This document shows positions 35,875 through 48,380 of a stretch of DNA of 64,000 nt, in pieces (the stretch's first letter is position 1; every line of letters starts with the position of its first letter). Both the position numbers and the translations under genes were made by a program. Below the pieces are notes generated by a model, which ran no database searches, was not told the DNA's origin, and worked only from the letters and a program-made list of their open reading frames with translations. This DNA is from Sesamum alatum (Eukaryota > Streptophyta > Magnoliopsida > Lamiales > Pedaliaceae): contig JACGWO010000003.1 of assembly GCA_034509735.1 (NCBI GenBank), positions 6,510,001 through 6,574,000 of the forward strand. The letters run 5' to 3'.

Positions 35875-37765
35875 TGAGCGTATTGCATTTTTGGTACCAC
35901 AGTATAGGTGGTCTTACAAGTTTGGTGCCATACTTTTTAAGTGACCAAGTTTGGTACCATATGAAGGCGTTCAGTTGCATTGTATATATTGCTGTTAACT
36001 TCTTAACGGAAAGGTGATGTGAGGAGCATGTGCCCGTTAAAAAAATGTGATAAAATTATATTTTTGGTACCATATGAGGGCTCTTTGCATAGTTGGTACC
36101 ATACTTTTCTAGTTTATCAAAAATAATATCATATGAATTGGACAATTTGCAGAATAGATACATTTGTTAAATTTTTACCAGAACCTGTTGTCTTGACTTT
36201 GCTCAAATGATAGATTGTTATTAATCAAATGCACAATAGGCATAGGTTATGATACCCAAATGTCAAGTTAGCCGCACGTGCTAGATTTAAGGTTAGGGTT
36301 CGGGGTTCATTTTTTTTTTTTTTCCGCAGTAAACTCTATTTCACCTCTTAACTTAATTATAACTCCAACACATTGGCTTGTCATTAGGTGGCCAATACCC
36401 AGATCTAGTCCCATTATGATAGCTATTATCCAAACCTAAACCCAATATTTTTCATTAGACCCAGACCTAAACTAAACTTATCCCATTGAAATAATATTTT
36501 GGATGGATATAGGCAGAGCCTAGACCTTAAAACACCCATGGGATATGAGTATCACTATGGGTAAAAAATTGTAACGTTTGGTTAAACCAATCAACTAGAT
36601 TTACTTAACATATAAAAACTCTTAAATTTTGTGCATATTTTATTAATATATATTTACGTATTGATGTTTTGAAAAATAAGCCAAAGTATCCATTTGTATT
36701 TTCATAGTGATAACTCTAAATTAAGTTAATGTGAACATCACGTGATGGTTTAGAAAAATAATAAAAGGGGTGAATTACAATGACCTCCCCTAAAGTTTGG
36801 CATAATTACGAATACTCCCTCGTTGTTTAAAAAATTATAAATACTCCCCTAAGGTTTATAATTATTAACCAAGAGCCTAAAATGGTCCATTTTGCCCTTG
36901 ATTTTTTTTTTAATTGTAGAAAAATCAGTCGAGCCAAATTGCATTATTGCTCATTTGTGTAAAAAAATGTAAGAAAGTTTTTCCTGCGCATTTGTCCAAA
37001 AAATTTAGAAAATTTCAAAAATTAATTCAATTTGCATACGGGCATATTGGTCAGTTCACTCATAAAAAAGATGGAAATGGGCTATTTGTTAGATGGTTAT
37101 AAACCTCAGGGCGGTATTTGTAATTTTTAAAACAATGAGAGAATATTCGTAATTAGGCCAAACCTCAAGGAGGTCATTGTAATTCACCTTGAAAAAAATT
37201 CATAAGAAAATTAAATTAGTTAAACTAGACTAATGTATGGAATAAATAATATTTGTTTGAATTTGAATCATAAAAATCATCAAATGAAGTTGAGCATAAA
37301 TTCAAATGGATAAAAAATTTATACCGAAGTTAAAATTTGTCTTTTATGCTTAATATTTTCTTATTGGTTCTTAAATTTTCATTTATACTTGAATCTATCC
37401 CTATTGCATAATTAATTAATAACAGTCTATCATTTGAACAAAGTCTAGACATCTGGTTCCGCTAAAAGATCGACAAAGGCATCTACTATGCAAACAGCCC
37501 CGTTTATATTGTATCATTTTTTTTAACTAGAAAAGCATGGTACCAGGTTTACAAAGAGTTGTAAAGTATGGTACCAAAAATGCAATTCTTTCACATTTTC
37601 TAACAGCCATGTACTCCTCATGTGACTTTTCCATTAAGAAGTTAATGCCGATATGTACTGTGCAACTGAACCCCTTTATAGGGTACCAAACTTGATCAAC
37701 AGAAAAAGTATGGTACTGAACTTGCAAGACCCATATACTGTGGTACCAAAATATACAATTCCTTT
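35875..37765. mobile_element. Non-autonomous Mutator-like element with about 370-bp TIRs
   Basis: The left arm 35875-36245 and right arm 37385-37765 are inverted copies. Both carry repeated TTTTGGTACCA blocks and the TCAAATGATAGA(T/C)TGTTATTAAT block near their inner ends. Flanks AGTTATAAA (35866-35874) and GGTTATAAA (37766-37774) match in 8 of 9 bases, the duplication length of Mutator-like elements. There is no transposase; the interior is mostly a nested MITE (36768-37188). Confidence 0.78.
36768..37188. mobile_element. MITE of the GGGTGAATTACAATGACC family, copy a (nested)
   Basis: It starts GGGTGAATTACAATGACCTC and ends in the complement GAGGTCATTGTAATTCACC. Long inverted arms contain TAATTACGAATAC blocks. 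No clean duplication is visible. Related copies lie at 43113-43537 and 58773-59203. Confidence 0.75.
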
Positions 37766-38374
37766 GGTTATAAACTTATGTCGGATGTCACAATTGTTCG
37801 AATTTGCAATTATTATTATTGTTTATATCTTTTTGGTATATTTTTATGATTGTTATTAAAATTTAATCAGAGGTAGTTTAGTCATCACAAATATTAAAAA
37901 AATATGAAAAAAATCATTATTATTTCAAAAGTACTGCACCACTGTGCATATACAAAGTTTAATTACGTCTATCTTTTTACATATTTAATCTTTATTAGTT
38001 AAGTGTACATAAATATTACAAAATAAAATAAGAAGAGGAATAAGTATGATTAGTCAATTGCTCATTTAAATTTTGGATTAAAGGTAATTTTAGTCCACTA
38101 ACTTGCGCCATTTCTCATTTTAGTCCAGTAACGTACTACGATTTCAATTTAGTCCTGTAATTATTTAAAATTGATCAAATATGGTACATTGCTCGCCGGA
38201 AGCTGACAAATCCACTGGAAATTGGCACATGGGCCTCACGTGCCAATTAGAAAATGGTTTCAATTGGACCTAAGCTGCTGAGATGGCGCTAAAATGGCTT
38301 TTTTCTTTTGAAGAAAAAAAATGAATGACGTGGATTTCTTATCCACGTCATCTCAGCACATGGATTTGGGGGGA

Positions 38375-38387
38375 GGGGGGGGGGGGG
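38375..38387. repeat. Run of 13 G (with a 6-G run upstream)
   Basis: GGGGGG, A, then 13 G; a potential G-quadruplex. The length may be uncertain. Confidence 0.85.
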
Positions 38388-38576
38388 AACACCACCCCCA
38401 AATCTGTTCCCCCAAATCTGCCGATGAGCTGGACGTCGGCGGTTGAGGGAGCATTTCCATCGAGGACCAGTGACGAAAACTGGCCAGACGGGAAGGAACA
38501 CTATGAGGAGAAGATCACGAGGATAGTGCTCCGCAGGTGAGCTGGACATCGGTGGCGAGGAAATCGCTGGAAAACA

Positions 38577-39060
38577 GGACGGATTGACGCGAAAAAGGTG
38601 AAGGGGCGACATGGCCGTAGGGTGAACGAAAATTGTTGGGTGAGGGTGCACTTTGTTTGTCGGAGGATGAGCAATCCAATGAACGTGGTCTAGTGCCGTG
38701 ATCCGTTCTGTCGTGCGGCGAATCGATGGTGAGAATGAGCGAAAATCGACTTGACAAAGGTGAAGGGGCGATCTGGTCATAGGGTGAACGAGAATTGCTG
38801 GGTGGGGGTGCGTTTTGTTCATTGGAGGATGGGAAAATCCATTGACGGTGGTCCGGTGTCATGATTTCTTATGTTGCCGGTGAATCGACAGCGAGAATGA
38901 GCAAAAATCAACATGACAAAGGTGAAGGGGCGATTTGGTCGTAGGGTGAACGATAATTGCTGGTGGGGGTGCGTTTTGCTCGTCGGAGGATGGGCAATCC
39001 AATGACGGTGGTTTGGTGCTGTGATTCGTCCTGTCGCTGGCGAATCGACGGTGGGATCTG
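38577..39060. repeat. Tandem repeat, 3 copies of 162 bp
   Basis: The landmark GGTGAAGGGGCGA occurs at 38597, 38759 and 38921, exactly 162 bp apart. Each unit also has a GTAGGGTGAACGA-like and a TCGGAGGATG-like block. 162 is a multiple of three, so minus-strand frames repeat in phase (54 codons), with His/Pro-rich repeats. Confidence 0.88.
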
Positions 39061-39340
39061 GTATAAATGTCGATGAAAATGTCATTTATTTTATTTAAAT
39101 GCCATTTGACTGCCATGTCATCGAGTTTTGTCCAATGAAAATCATTTTCCCAATTTTAATTCACGCGTGAGGTCCATGGGTTATTTTCCAATCGCTTTGT
39201 TAGCTTTTTGGCGAGCAATGTATCAAAATTGATCGGATTTGAATAATTACAGGACCAAATTGGGATCCTAGTAAGTTACAAGACTAAAATGAGAAATGAC
39301 ACAAGTTACGGGACTAAAATGCCTATAATCCTTAAATTTT

Positions 39341-41740
39341 AATGTTTGCCAAGTTGATAATCTTATCTCTATGTCCATAACTTATTGAGTGACCTACTTA
39401 ATAATTGTCTTTATGATTCTATTGCAATCTTATTAGTAGATTTACACCTTTTAATATTTTTTTACAATAAAGGATTTCTCCTATACATTGTTGAAAAGAT
39501 CAAATCTTGTATACTTATATTTTGTTCTATTATATTAGGAATGATTAAAAAAATCATCTAAGGTATCTAGTAATTATACCTCAAATGCTCAAATCACATT
39601 TAGTCTATCTAACTACAATAGTATTCACTTTATATGATTAGTGATCTGATTGATTCTCATTTTTCTTTTAACCTATGTTAACCTCTTTAAAATGTTTGCT
39701 TTACATGACAATTCAGTTAATTGATTTTTATTCGTCATCTAACATATCTTAATATGCCAAGTGATCAAACTAATTCTTCCCCCCCCCCCTCTTTGACTGA
39801 TATTTCTCTTCTTGTCCCCACCCGCATTTCTCTTCTTTCCTTCCCCTTTTCTCTTCTTCTCCCCAGCCCCTTTTCTCTTCTTTTCTTCCCACCACCGCGT
39901 CTTCTCATCGAGCACCACCGTCGCTGCCACCGAGCACCACCACCAGACGCGTCCTCTCGTCGACCACCACCACTGCGCCGCGTCCTCTCATTGACCACCA
40001 CAACCATCGTCGTCCTCTCACCAACCACCGTCCTTTCTAGCTGCCGCCGCAGAGCACCACTGCCCCTCTTCTCTCTCCTTGGTATTTATTTTAGTTAGTT
40101 TTTGTGTTGTAAATGGGTTAATAATTATTTTTGTATTTTAGTAATTTTTTCTTTAACAAGATACAGTGAAAACATCTATTTTCAGGTATGTTTGTTGTTT
40201 TGTGGTAGATGGTTTATTTTGGTGGTTTATTATTGTAAATATTGGTGTATTGTTGTAAATGTATTTTGGATATTTTGTTGTATAGTTGTATAGTTGTAAA
40301 TATGTTTTGTTGTATGTTTTTGGATGTTAAATGTATAGTTGTAAATGTTTAATGTATTATGTTTTGTTGTAGTTTATTTGTATTCATTTGTTCCTAATGT
40401 CAAATAGATGGTATATTGAGTTGAATGAGATATAATAGTATTGATGAGGTGGATGAGTGTTGTTGATAATAATTGTAGATTAGGATTCTATAATATTAAT
40501 TTAACTATTAAACTAATTTAACTAAGTTAAATATCAACTTAAATAAATTTCAACTAAACTTATTTCAACTTAGTTAACTCAAGCTTAAAAGTTTCAACTA
40601 AATTAATATAATTAAGTTAACTATCAACTTAAAAGTTTTAATTATACTAATGGTGTGAAAGTCTCTATTTTGGTGATTTAATCGTGTAAACAGTCTCTTT
40701 TTTGTTGTATTATTTTTGGTGATTTATGTATCTATATTTTAGTGATGTAATGGTGTTAAAAGTCTCTATTTTGGTTTATGCAATGTATATATTGTTGTCT
40801 ATATTGTTTGGTATATATCGTAATGGTGGATGAGTATATTCTATATGTTTGGTATATATTATCTTATATATTGTTTGGTAGATTGTTTAGTTTCAATAAT
40901 GGGATGATTGTGTTGATGAGGTGAATGGGATGATTATATTGTGATGGATGAGTGTTGTAGTTGATAATTGCATATTAAGATTCTATAATTTACGAATTTA
41001 ATTAAGTTTCATACTAGTAAAACTTTAAAATTTTGACCACATTAATATAACGATAATGACTTTAGTATATTACTTTGGTATATTAGTAAAACTTTAGAAC
41101 TAATACAGTTTGGTATATTAACTTCAAAACTAATATACCATAGATTTAACCACACTAATATATTGTTAATTAAAGTAAACTAATTAAACTAATATGTCAT
41201 AAATTCTCGTCAAATTATTTGTTAATTATATTTTCCTATAATGGTATAGGAATTTTCAAAAGTTGAATGAAGAACAGAACATTACTTCTCAGTATGTGTC
41301 GAAGTTATTGTCGAGCCCTTCGATTAATGATCATTAGTTGGTGGTTGGAGGCAATTGGAGGAGTGAAGAAGGATAGATTGAGGTATGGGCTCGGAGGCGA
41401 GGTTATCCACTTCTCTTACCTCGACTAACACTAAGACTCTCCATCTAGTGTCTGAACATGGTATATCAGAGTTAGTGCACAAGTTGCTTCTTAAAAAGAA
41501 AACAATGTGTTGAAGTATTAGGACAAATGTATTGGATATTGGATATTTGAAACTTTAGATTTTTTTTAGTGGATATGTATTGACATGTATTGAATTATCT
41601 TTCTAATTTTTTTTTTGATTACATGTTTTGTTTTGTTTGAATTTTATAAATTGTTAGATGTAAATTAAATATAATTTTAATTTAAAAAATTAAATATCAG
41701 AGTTTGAAATAAAAAAATATTGTAGATAAAAAATAATGAT
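39341..41740. other. AT-rich region with one pyrimidine-rich block
   Basis: At 39775-40085 the plus strand is strongly C/T-rich (CTTCTTTTC and CACCACC blocks, with an 11-C run at 39779-39789). This leaves a 125-codon frame of Ser/Pro/Leu/Arg that is best explained by composition. The rest is T-rich with many GTTGTA and TATATTG blocks. No gene supported. Confidence 0.45.
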
Positions 41741-41744
41741 AAAT

Positions 41745-42240
41745 TTTATAAAAAAAGTTTGCAATTGATTTTAGCAAAAAAAAATTATTGCAACATCCGT
41801 TACAAATTTTGCAACGGACTGAAGTTGCAATCAACGTGTTGCAATTTTGCCACGGATTGTCATTGCACAAGTCATTGCAATATTTGCGGTGGATGCAAAC
41901 AATGCGTTGTAAGTTTGCAACGGATTTTTGCTGCAAATGTTGTTGCAATGAAATAAGATATGCAACAAAATTGCCGCAAATTTTTACACAAAAATACTGT
42001 CACAAAGTCATTGCAAAAAAGTTGTAAAATTCGTTGCACATATCGTTGCAAAATTCATTAAAAGTCAAAATTTTGACAACATAAATTGCAACAGATAGTT
42101 ATCCATGGTAGAATTTGCCACGGACTAAAAAATCGATATAACTATAGCATTAGTACTTATAGTAACGGAAAATTTTCCGTGGCAACACTCTATTGCAACG
42201 GATTTTATGGCAGATCCGTGGCAAAAATCCGTGGCTATGG
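41745..42240. repeat. Subterminal-repeat array, CACTA-like
   Basis: Many copies, in both orientations, of TTGCAACGGA, GTTGCAA and CCGTGGCAA-type motifs (for example about 41790, 41817, 41850, 41918, 42165, 42190, 42217). Dense short repeats of this kind are typical of subterminal regions of CACTA elements. No terminal CACTA pair or transposase was found, so the element is incomplete or the class is wrong. Confidence 0.5.
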
Positions 42241-43112
42241 ATACAAATAGATGTAGATAAAATTATGAAAATCTCAACTTTTTTTTTCAATTAAATAGGA
42301 TTAAGTATATCAGGTCCTCACAAAAACAGTAATTAGATTTCCCATTTGTTTCTTCCCATCCAATTGGCACGCATTTTGTTCTCAATAACTAAATTTTTTT
42401 CTTGCACATTGCAAGTTCTTGTCTTCCTCATTCAACGGAGGGGGATGTTCTTCTGTATAAATGTAAAATGAAAGCTGCAATCCCATTGTAGATTCAGAGA
42501 AGGAGCCTTCAAATGAAAATTATACTAACTGCTTTATAAAAGATTGCATTTTTTTTTTATGTTGTAAGCTCGAATTACAACTTGGACAACCATCCGGACA
42601 TCAATAGTTTCGAGCAATACGTTGGACCTACTCCAAGCCAATGTCCACGTTGTCATTTGTAGTAATTAAATTTACTTTTAGGTTTTTTCACTAACATTGT
42701 TTAATAAATCAACAAATAATCTATATCTATACCACATATAAAAATGTAAAATTTCACAAATATTTGTTCTTTGTTATGAAAAGACATTACCCTTACTTAC
42801 TACTCTTTTTCGTTATAATAAGAATTATAACAGAGACATAATATTATGAGACTGTTTCAATATTTTGAGAAAAATTCAATTTATTAGAATATATAATAAT
42901 GTTTACAGAAAATTTTAAATGGATTCTATAAGAATAATATGTAAATGTTAAGCTGAAACTTCAAACAATAGCGAAATATATTTGATACTTATAGAGGTCT
43001 AGGTAACACCTCACTATTTCAAAGGATATTTTGAATATCTTAAGAATATCGAAGAACTAACCTGCAAAAGAGGGTAATGCTTAAATTCGTAATGACTTTT
43101 GAGGAAAATAAA
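42241..43112. other. AT-rich intergenic
   Basis: Nothing recognised. Confidence 0.5.
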
Positions 43113-43537
43113 TGGTGAATTGCAATGACCTCTCATGAGGTTTGGCATAATTTTAGATACCCCTTCATTTAAAAAAAAATAGAAATACGCTCTTGAGGTT
43201 TGTAACCGTCCAACAAATAATCAATTTCCATCAATTTTTATTGGTGAACTGATCAAATGCCCTTATGAAACTGAATTACTTTTATTGTTTTCAACTTTTT
43301 TTGAATGTTTTGTTGGACTAAAATGCGCAGAGAGAGGTTTCTTACATTTTTTACATAGAGGAGCAATAATGTAATTTACCCCGGCTGGTTTTTTTATAAT
43401 TAAAAAAAATAAAGAGCAAATTGGACATCAGGCCTTGGGTTAAAAATTACAAACCTCATGGGGGTATTTGTAATTTCTTAAAAAGCGATGAGATATCCTT
43501 AATTGTGCATAATTTTAGAAGAGGTCATTTTACACCC
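43113..43537. mobile_element. MITE of the GGGTGAATTACAATGACC family, copy b
   Basis: Ends TGGTGAATTGCAATGACCTC and GAGGTCATTTTACACCC. The arms share the CCTCATG(G/A)GG and GGTTTGTAAC blocks. Flanks GAAAATAAA (43104-43112) and AAAAATAAA (43538-43546) match in 8 of 9 bases. Confidence 0.75.
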
Positions 43538-43739
43538 AAAAATAAAATAAGAGCCCTAAGTAAGATTGTGAGAATAAGTGAATTTAGTGATAAGGTATGT
43601 ATAATTTGTGCGGAATATTTAAGTTTCTGATAGTAGATAGTGTATAGAAAAGTCGTGTGCAAAAATCAAAGTGAAGTTGAAATGCAAATTACCTCCATTG
43701 ACATACCTAAACCCATATTCACAATAGGATGAGAGAAGT

Positions 43740-44311
43740 GATGAGACTGTTGAGAATGGTTGAAATATCCTCAGATTCCTTGGCATGTCTATTTTCTAGA
43801 GGTATGGTTGGCCCGGCTATATACCACGTCATCCGTATTCCGTGCCAACAAGAACAGAACCTGCCACATCAACAAAGAATGAATCCATTACAGCCAAATT
43901 GTTAGCTGTTAGTTTTATCCAGTAGGCTATAGTTGTCATGTTTATCCTTGCTAATGTGGGTTTGTGGTGACTTGTTATCTGAGGTGCGGAATGAGGTTGG
44001 CGTGTCATCTAAGCTAGATGGGCAATTAGTGGGCTAAACTTGAGCTTGGATTTATTGTTGTTTCGCCAGTAGACTGAAGTTAGTTATGGTTGGTTAGGCT
44101 TGCTACTTTGAGACCTGTTTGTGTCATCCTTATTGGATCTACTTTCTTAGATTGATATGGGTTGGACTTTTCCATTGAACTTAGAAGAAGGATACCCCAG
44201 GTATCATCTCTCACCCCCACTCTAGTAGTACAATACTTGTATTGGATTGCTAGAGTAGAGTCTTAGTCTCACTGAGTAGGGTTTTGTTCATGTCTAGGAA
44301 GAAAAGGTTTT
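43740..44311 (-). pseudogene. Coding-like relic, left part, identity unknown
   Basis: On the minus strand several stretches read as ordinary protein between stops, notably the 43850-43960 region. The copia element 2 insertion at 44312 separates it from 54179-55500. It may be a retroelement or an endogenous pararetrovirus relic; no catalytic motif was recognised. Confidence 0.3.
44307..44311. repeat. Target-site duplication GTTTT of copia element 2 (left)
   Basis: GTTTT is repeated at 54179-54183 directly after the 3' LTR. Confidence 0.9.
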
Positions 44312-46537
44312 TGTTGGAATAGGTGACCAGAAAGCCAATAGGTTTGGCGATTTGTAACCTATTATACAACTCGATGTAATTGTAATATTATTATGTGATG
44401 AATAAAGTGAGTGTTCGTCACTATTGGTACCTACTTTGTTGTGCTCACTTTACATTTGTTAAAATGGTGTTTAACTTATATCGCGACAACGCCCACAGAC
44501 CATGGATAACAACCGTGCAGTTGGGCCACGCATTGGATGGTGGTCATGAAACCAACTGATTAAGAGTTGGTTCTGAAACGTTCCAATCGAGGACCTCGAG
44601 ACAGGGCATCGAGAGTCCTATTGAGACTTGCGTCAAGAGTCGTGTTCATTGGATGAGTGCCGTGTTTCATCGGCGACAGGCGTAGGACGCCTACACGATC
44701 TTGATGGGTTGGTCGACTGGGGTCAAGCCGACTGGACTGACTCGCGGGGATCATCATATGGAAGCCTTGGAGGCTTGCTCGGTATGATTGATTTTCCCCG
44801 GTTCCGATAGTACGGGAGTAATCCTCAAACTTGAGGGATCATGGCAGTCGCGTGCACAGGACGGCTGTATCTTGGATCTGGCGAGAGGTAGTCATTCTGT
44901 AAGATGATTATCATAAGCCTTGTCCAGTGCAGTCAGAATGTGTAGCGAGGACGGTGGATTCCAAGAAGAGGATCCGTCCCCTGTCAGTATGTGATAGAGG
45001 TATCTCCTATGCACTCGGAGACACGTTCATGCTGTTTGAAGCTGTGGCCACAGTGGTTGGTCGAACAGGGAATGGTTTCCTGTGTCGACACAATGAAGCA
45101 TACGTGGTCTCGAGTATTAAGCATAGATGCCTAGTCAAGGATGGGAACCGACGCCTAATTCCATACCCTAGACTAAGGCCGGGAGACGGTAGACGGAAGG
45201 ATCGTACCCGTACGGAATCGGCGCCTAAATGTTCACGCCAATTCACCTAGTCTCTAGTGCCATGGACCGTTGCTAGACGGCCACCCATGGTAACGGGCCC
45301 TTGTGGGACACGGGCCCAAGTCTAGCTGAGGGTGAACCTAAAGGGTCACACACAAATCACCGAGGAGGTTGAGAGATCGACTTGGAGTCAATCTCGAAGG
45401 ATAAAATAAGTAATTGGATTACTTAAGGGAAAGTCCATTGGATGGACAGGCCGATATTGTATCGGGCTTTCATTTAATCAGTAAATTGGATTTTCGATTA
45501 AATATGGAAAGTTGAGATGTTGAGACGTTGGATCTTTTAATTGGATTAAAAGATCAACGGGAATAATTTAAGTGGACATTAAATTGGATTTAATATTGGG
45601 TTCGTCGTAATTGGATTACGATAAAACCCGGTCCGTTAAATTATACCCGAGAGGAGAAATAATTCCTAATTTGGAATAGGAAGAAGTTGGACTTCTTCCC
45701 TTAATTAAACATGGCCGACACGCTCCCTTGGAGGAAGCAAAATCAGCCATGTTTCATGCTAGGTGGTATGTTGACTTATCTCTTTTGGAAAGAGACAAAT
45801 CAACTCCAATCAAGCTCTTCCCTTTTGGTATGATTTGATCATACCATAAATTTTGGTAGGCTTGATTGAAGAATTGATGGTGATTGATTGGAATGAATCT
45901 AGACATCCTTGGATGAACCTAGACACATTCCAATAATCACATTAATTATGTATATATATTAGAATATACAACACCTAGCATAAGTGATTCATTATTCATC
46001 TTTTTCTAGGAAAAAGAGAGGACAAAAATCCTCTCCTCTCTCTCAAAATTTCGTGCTCCCTCCCTCTCTTACACTTGTGTTCTTCACTTGATTTTGAATC
46101 AAGAAGAAGAACAAAGTAAGTTTAAGAGAACACTAATTCATAGTGTTCTTCTCTTAAACCGATTCCTTCCTAAACCCGTTCTTTTCTAGCAAGAAGAACG
46201 TGTGTTTCTTCCGGTGTGGTGTGGATCACCTTTGGAGAATCCATACGTTTGGATTTCGTGAGCATTCCGGAGAAGGAACAACGCTAGTAGCCGGGAGCAT
46301 ACGCTAAACAATCAAAGGTAACGGTTTATTACGCTTTGATTGATTTCATTTGTATATCTATGCCCTATGTATTTAAATATATGTTTTAATATTTACACAT
46401 CCTATATCGAACGCCCGGTTGAGCACCCAAGGGTACACCCCTTGGGATTCGCGTATTTTGAATTTGATTTAAATTTACGCAATTTCTCGCCTTTCTCGCT
46501 TCCGCTCGTGCTCCCGGGCGGATCCGCTTGTCCTTCA
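44312..46537 (+). repeat. 5' LTR of copia element 2
   Basis: 2226 bp, TGTTGGAATAGG...CCTTCA. A TATA-like run lies at about 45949-45958. Confidence 0.94.
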
Positions 46538-46539
46538 AG

Positions 46540-46551
46540 TGGTATCAGAGC
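46540..46551 (+). promoter_or_regulatory. Primer-binding site of copia element 2
   Basis: TGGTATCAGAGC, identical to element 1, two bases after the LTR. Confidence 0.92.
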
Positions 46552-46792
46552 CCGGTTCGATGTAAGGGGCATAGATCTATGTGTTTGGCATGATCTACTT
46601 GCTTTTAAATGGCTTTATTGGCATGTTAGATTACATAAATATATGAATAATATGATGATTCAATTGTTTGGATTTAATGGACTTTTGGCATGCTTAATTT
46701 TGTTAGGTTGGATCTAAAATTGCATGCTTATTTTCAGAATAATATTAATGTTATTGTGCTGAAACAGTTTTTAAAAAAAAAAAAAAAAATTT

Positions 46793-46883
46793 GGTCGGGC
46801 CGGCTGTGGCCGCGCGCAGGCGGGCGCCTGCGCGCGCTGAGCTTCGGCCAGCGCGCGCGGACGCTGCGCACAGGCGTGTGCGC
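46793..46883 (+). other. GC-rich leader tract of element 2 (shortened)
   Basis: It begins with the same GGTCGGGCCGGC as element 1, 253 nt after the primer site. The distal part (about 110 bp in element 1) is missing and an inverted copy of downstream leader sequence stands in its place. Confidence 0.85.
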
Positions 46884-47063
46884 AAATCAAAAATGCAAAA
46901 TTAACATATTTTCAAAATATTGTGCAGAAAATACAGAAAATCGAAAAAACAGCACAACGGCTGGGCCGTTTTGTGCCGTTTTTTCGACTTTTTCCAGAAA
47001 ATTCGATTTTCTGTATTTTCTGCACAATATTTTGAAAATATGTTAATTTTGCATTTTTGATTT
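46884..47063 (+). repeat. Perfect 62-bp inverted repeat in the leader of element 2
   Basis: 46884-46945 is the exact reverse complement of 47002-47063. The right arm corresponds to the normal leader of element 1; the left arm is new. The spacer holds a smaller hairpin (ACAACGG...CCGTTTTGT). Confidence 0.93.
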
Positions 47064-47912
47064 TGGGATAATTGGATTATTCCTTGAATTAAATTTGCTT
47101 AATTAATTTGGGATTAATACATGCATTGGATGCATTGTTTAAAATGTCCATTAAATTTCAAATTTGAATTTTGCATATTATTTGTAATTTATGCTTTTGT
47201 GATGTTGGACATCACTTGGGTATTTGGAATATCCATTGGTTATTTATGCATGATTATTTGGAATAATTATGTTATGTGAGTTGATGGAATCAACATAGGA
47301 TGATCACAAAGCCCTAGACCTTGTGTATGGATGAATGAATGTTTATTTATTTTCTGTTGGGTGGGGCCTGCGTGCCTCTTATTTTGGGACTATCATCTCC
47401 CGTATTTTCAGCCTCATGATGTTAAGGCTTGTTTTTTTATTACCGATGTATTACTTTCAGTTTTAATGAGAGTAGATAGGATTGGTGAGGTTTCAATTTT
47501 AACAAGCAATTGGAGTCGAAGACCCCAAGGAGGAGCATCAAGGCGTGAAACAAGAGCACTACAAGGCCCATTGGAATGACAATGGGTATATTACTATTGT
47601 AATAATTTAGGACCACCCTAGACAGACCATAGACTCACTGCGGGCTCAGTGGGTCGCATAGGTTGGGCTTGTGATCATCCTAACAGGGGTATGCTATGTT
47701 TTATGCATGCGGCGTTTTTTATTTATCGCTTTAAATATTGGATATTTATGCATGCTAAAACACAATAATGTGATGAGGTCTCGGTCACACACAAACTCTC
47801 ATTTGGTTGGACCAAATTAAATATTAGGCCCAGAACAGACTTGGATCAAAATGGTATTTTGGTCTGTCCGAGCCTTCTATCCACAGCAATGTGGTGAGGA
47901 AGCTACCACTAC

Positions 47913-47946
47913 CCAAGTGTGGTCTCACGAGTCGTGGCACACTTGG
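47913..47946 (+). promoter_or_regulatory. Leader stem-loop of element 2
   Basis: The same CCAAGTGTG / CACACTTGG stem and CACGAGTCGTG loop palindrome as in element 1, including the second palindrome copy about 80 nt downstream. Confidence 0.45.
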
Positions 47947-48380
47947 ACAAGGGGAAAGCTGCACTATTGTTGTGAACAAAAAGACTGCGCTCGTTGTTTC
48001 CCTGTCTCACGAGTCGTGGGGGGCGATAGTTTGAGGCATGATTTGGTTGATGGGTCGGGCCCAACACTGAGTAACATGGTTCGCTTGGAGTCCTCGGGAC
48101 CATGTGAATAGGTGAGGCAAAATATCTTGGGAATCTCATTGGATGAGAATGATATTGGATATCTCCCACGAGGTCTTCTTCATGTGAATCGTAAAAGCGG
48201 GGCATGGAGATTACGCTTGTGGATCCCAAGCCTAATAGGAAATGGTTTCCCGAAACTCCGCTTGAGAGTGGCGGACTTTCGTATAAATAGTGGGAGGGTT
48301 AAAGACTAAAAGACCAAGTCTTCAACTTGAACAATAATATAACCATCATCTGCTAATTTCTGCTTTACATTAGTGTAGAT

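Larger units (their letters stand above)
38075..39331. mobile_element. Non-autonomous Mutator-like element with internal 162-bp repeats
   Basis: The left end GGATTAAAGGTAATTTTAGT is the inverted counterpart of the right end ...ACTAAAATGCCTATAATCC, with arms of about 200 bp. The 9-bp duplication TTAAATTTT is perfect (38066-38074 and 39332-39340). The interior is GC-richer than its surroundings, holds three tandem 162-bp units, a 13-G run and a long minus-strand open frame (38289-38822), and looks acquired or expanded. No transposase. Confidence 0.88.

Noticed and set aside
39721..40098. 125-codon Ser/Pro/Leu/Arg frame
   Set aside because: Low-complexity pyrimidine tract; composition explains the open frame.
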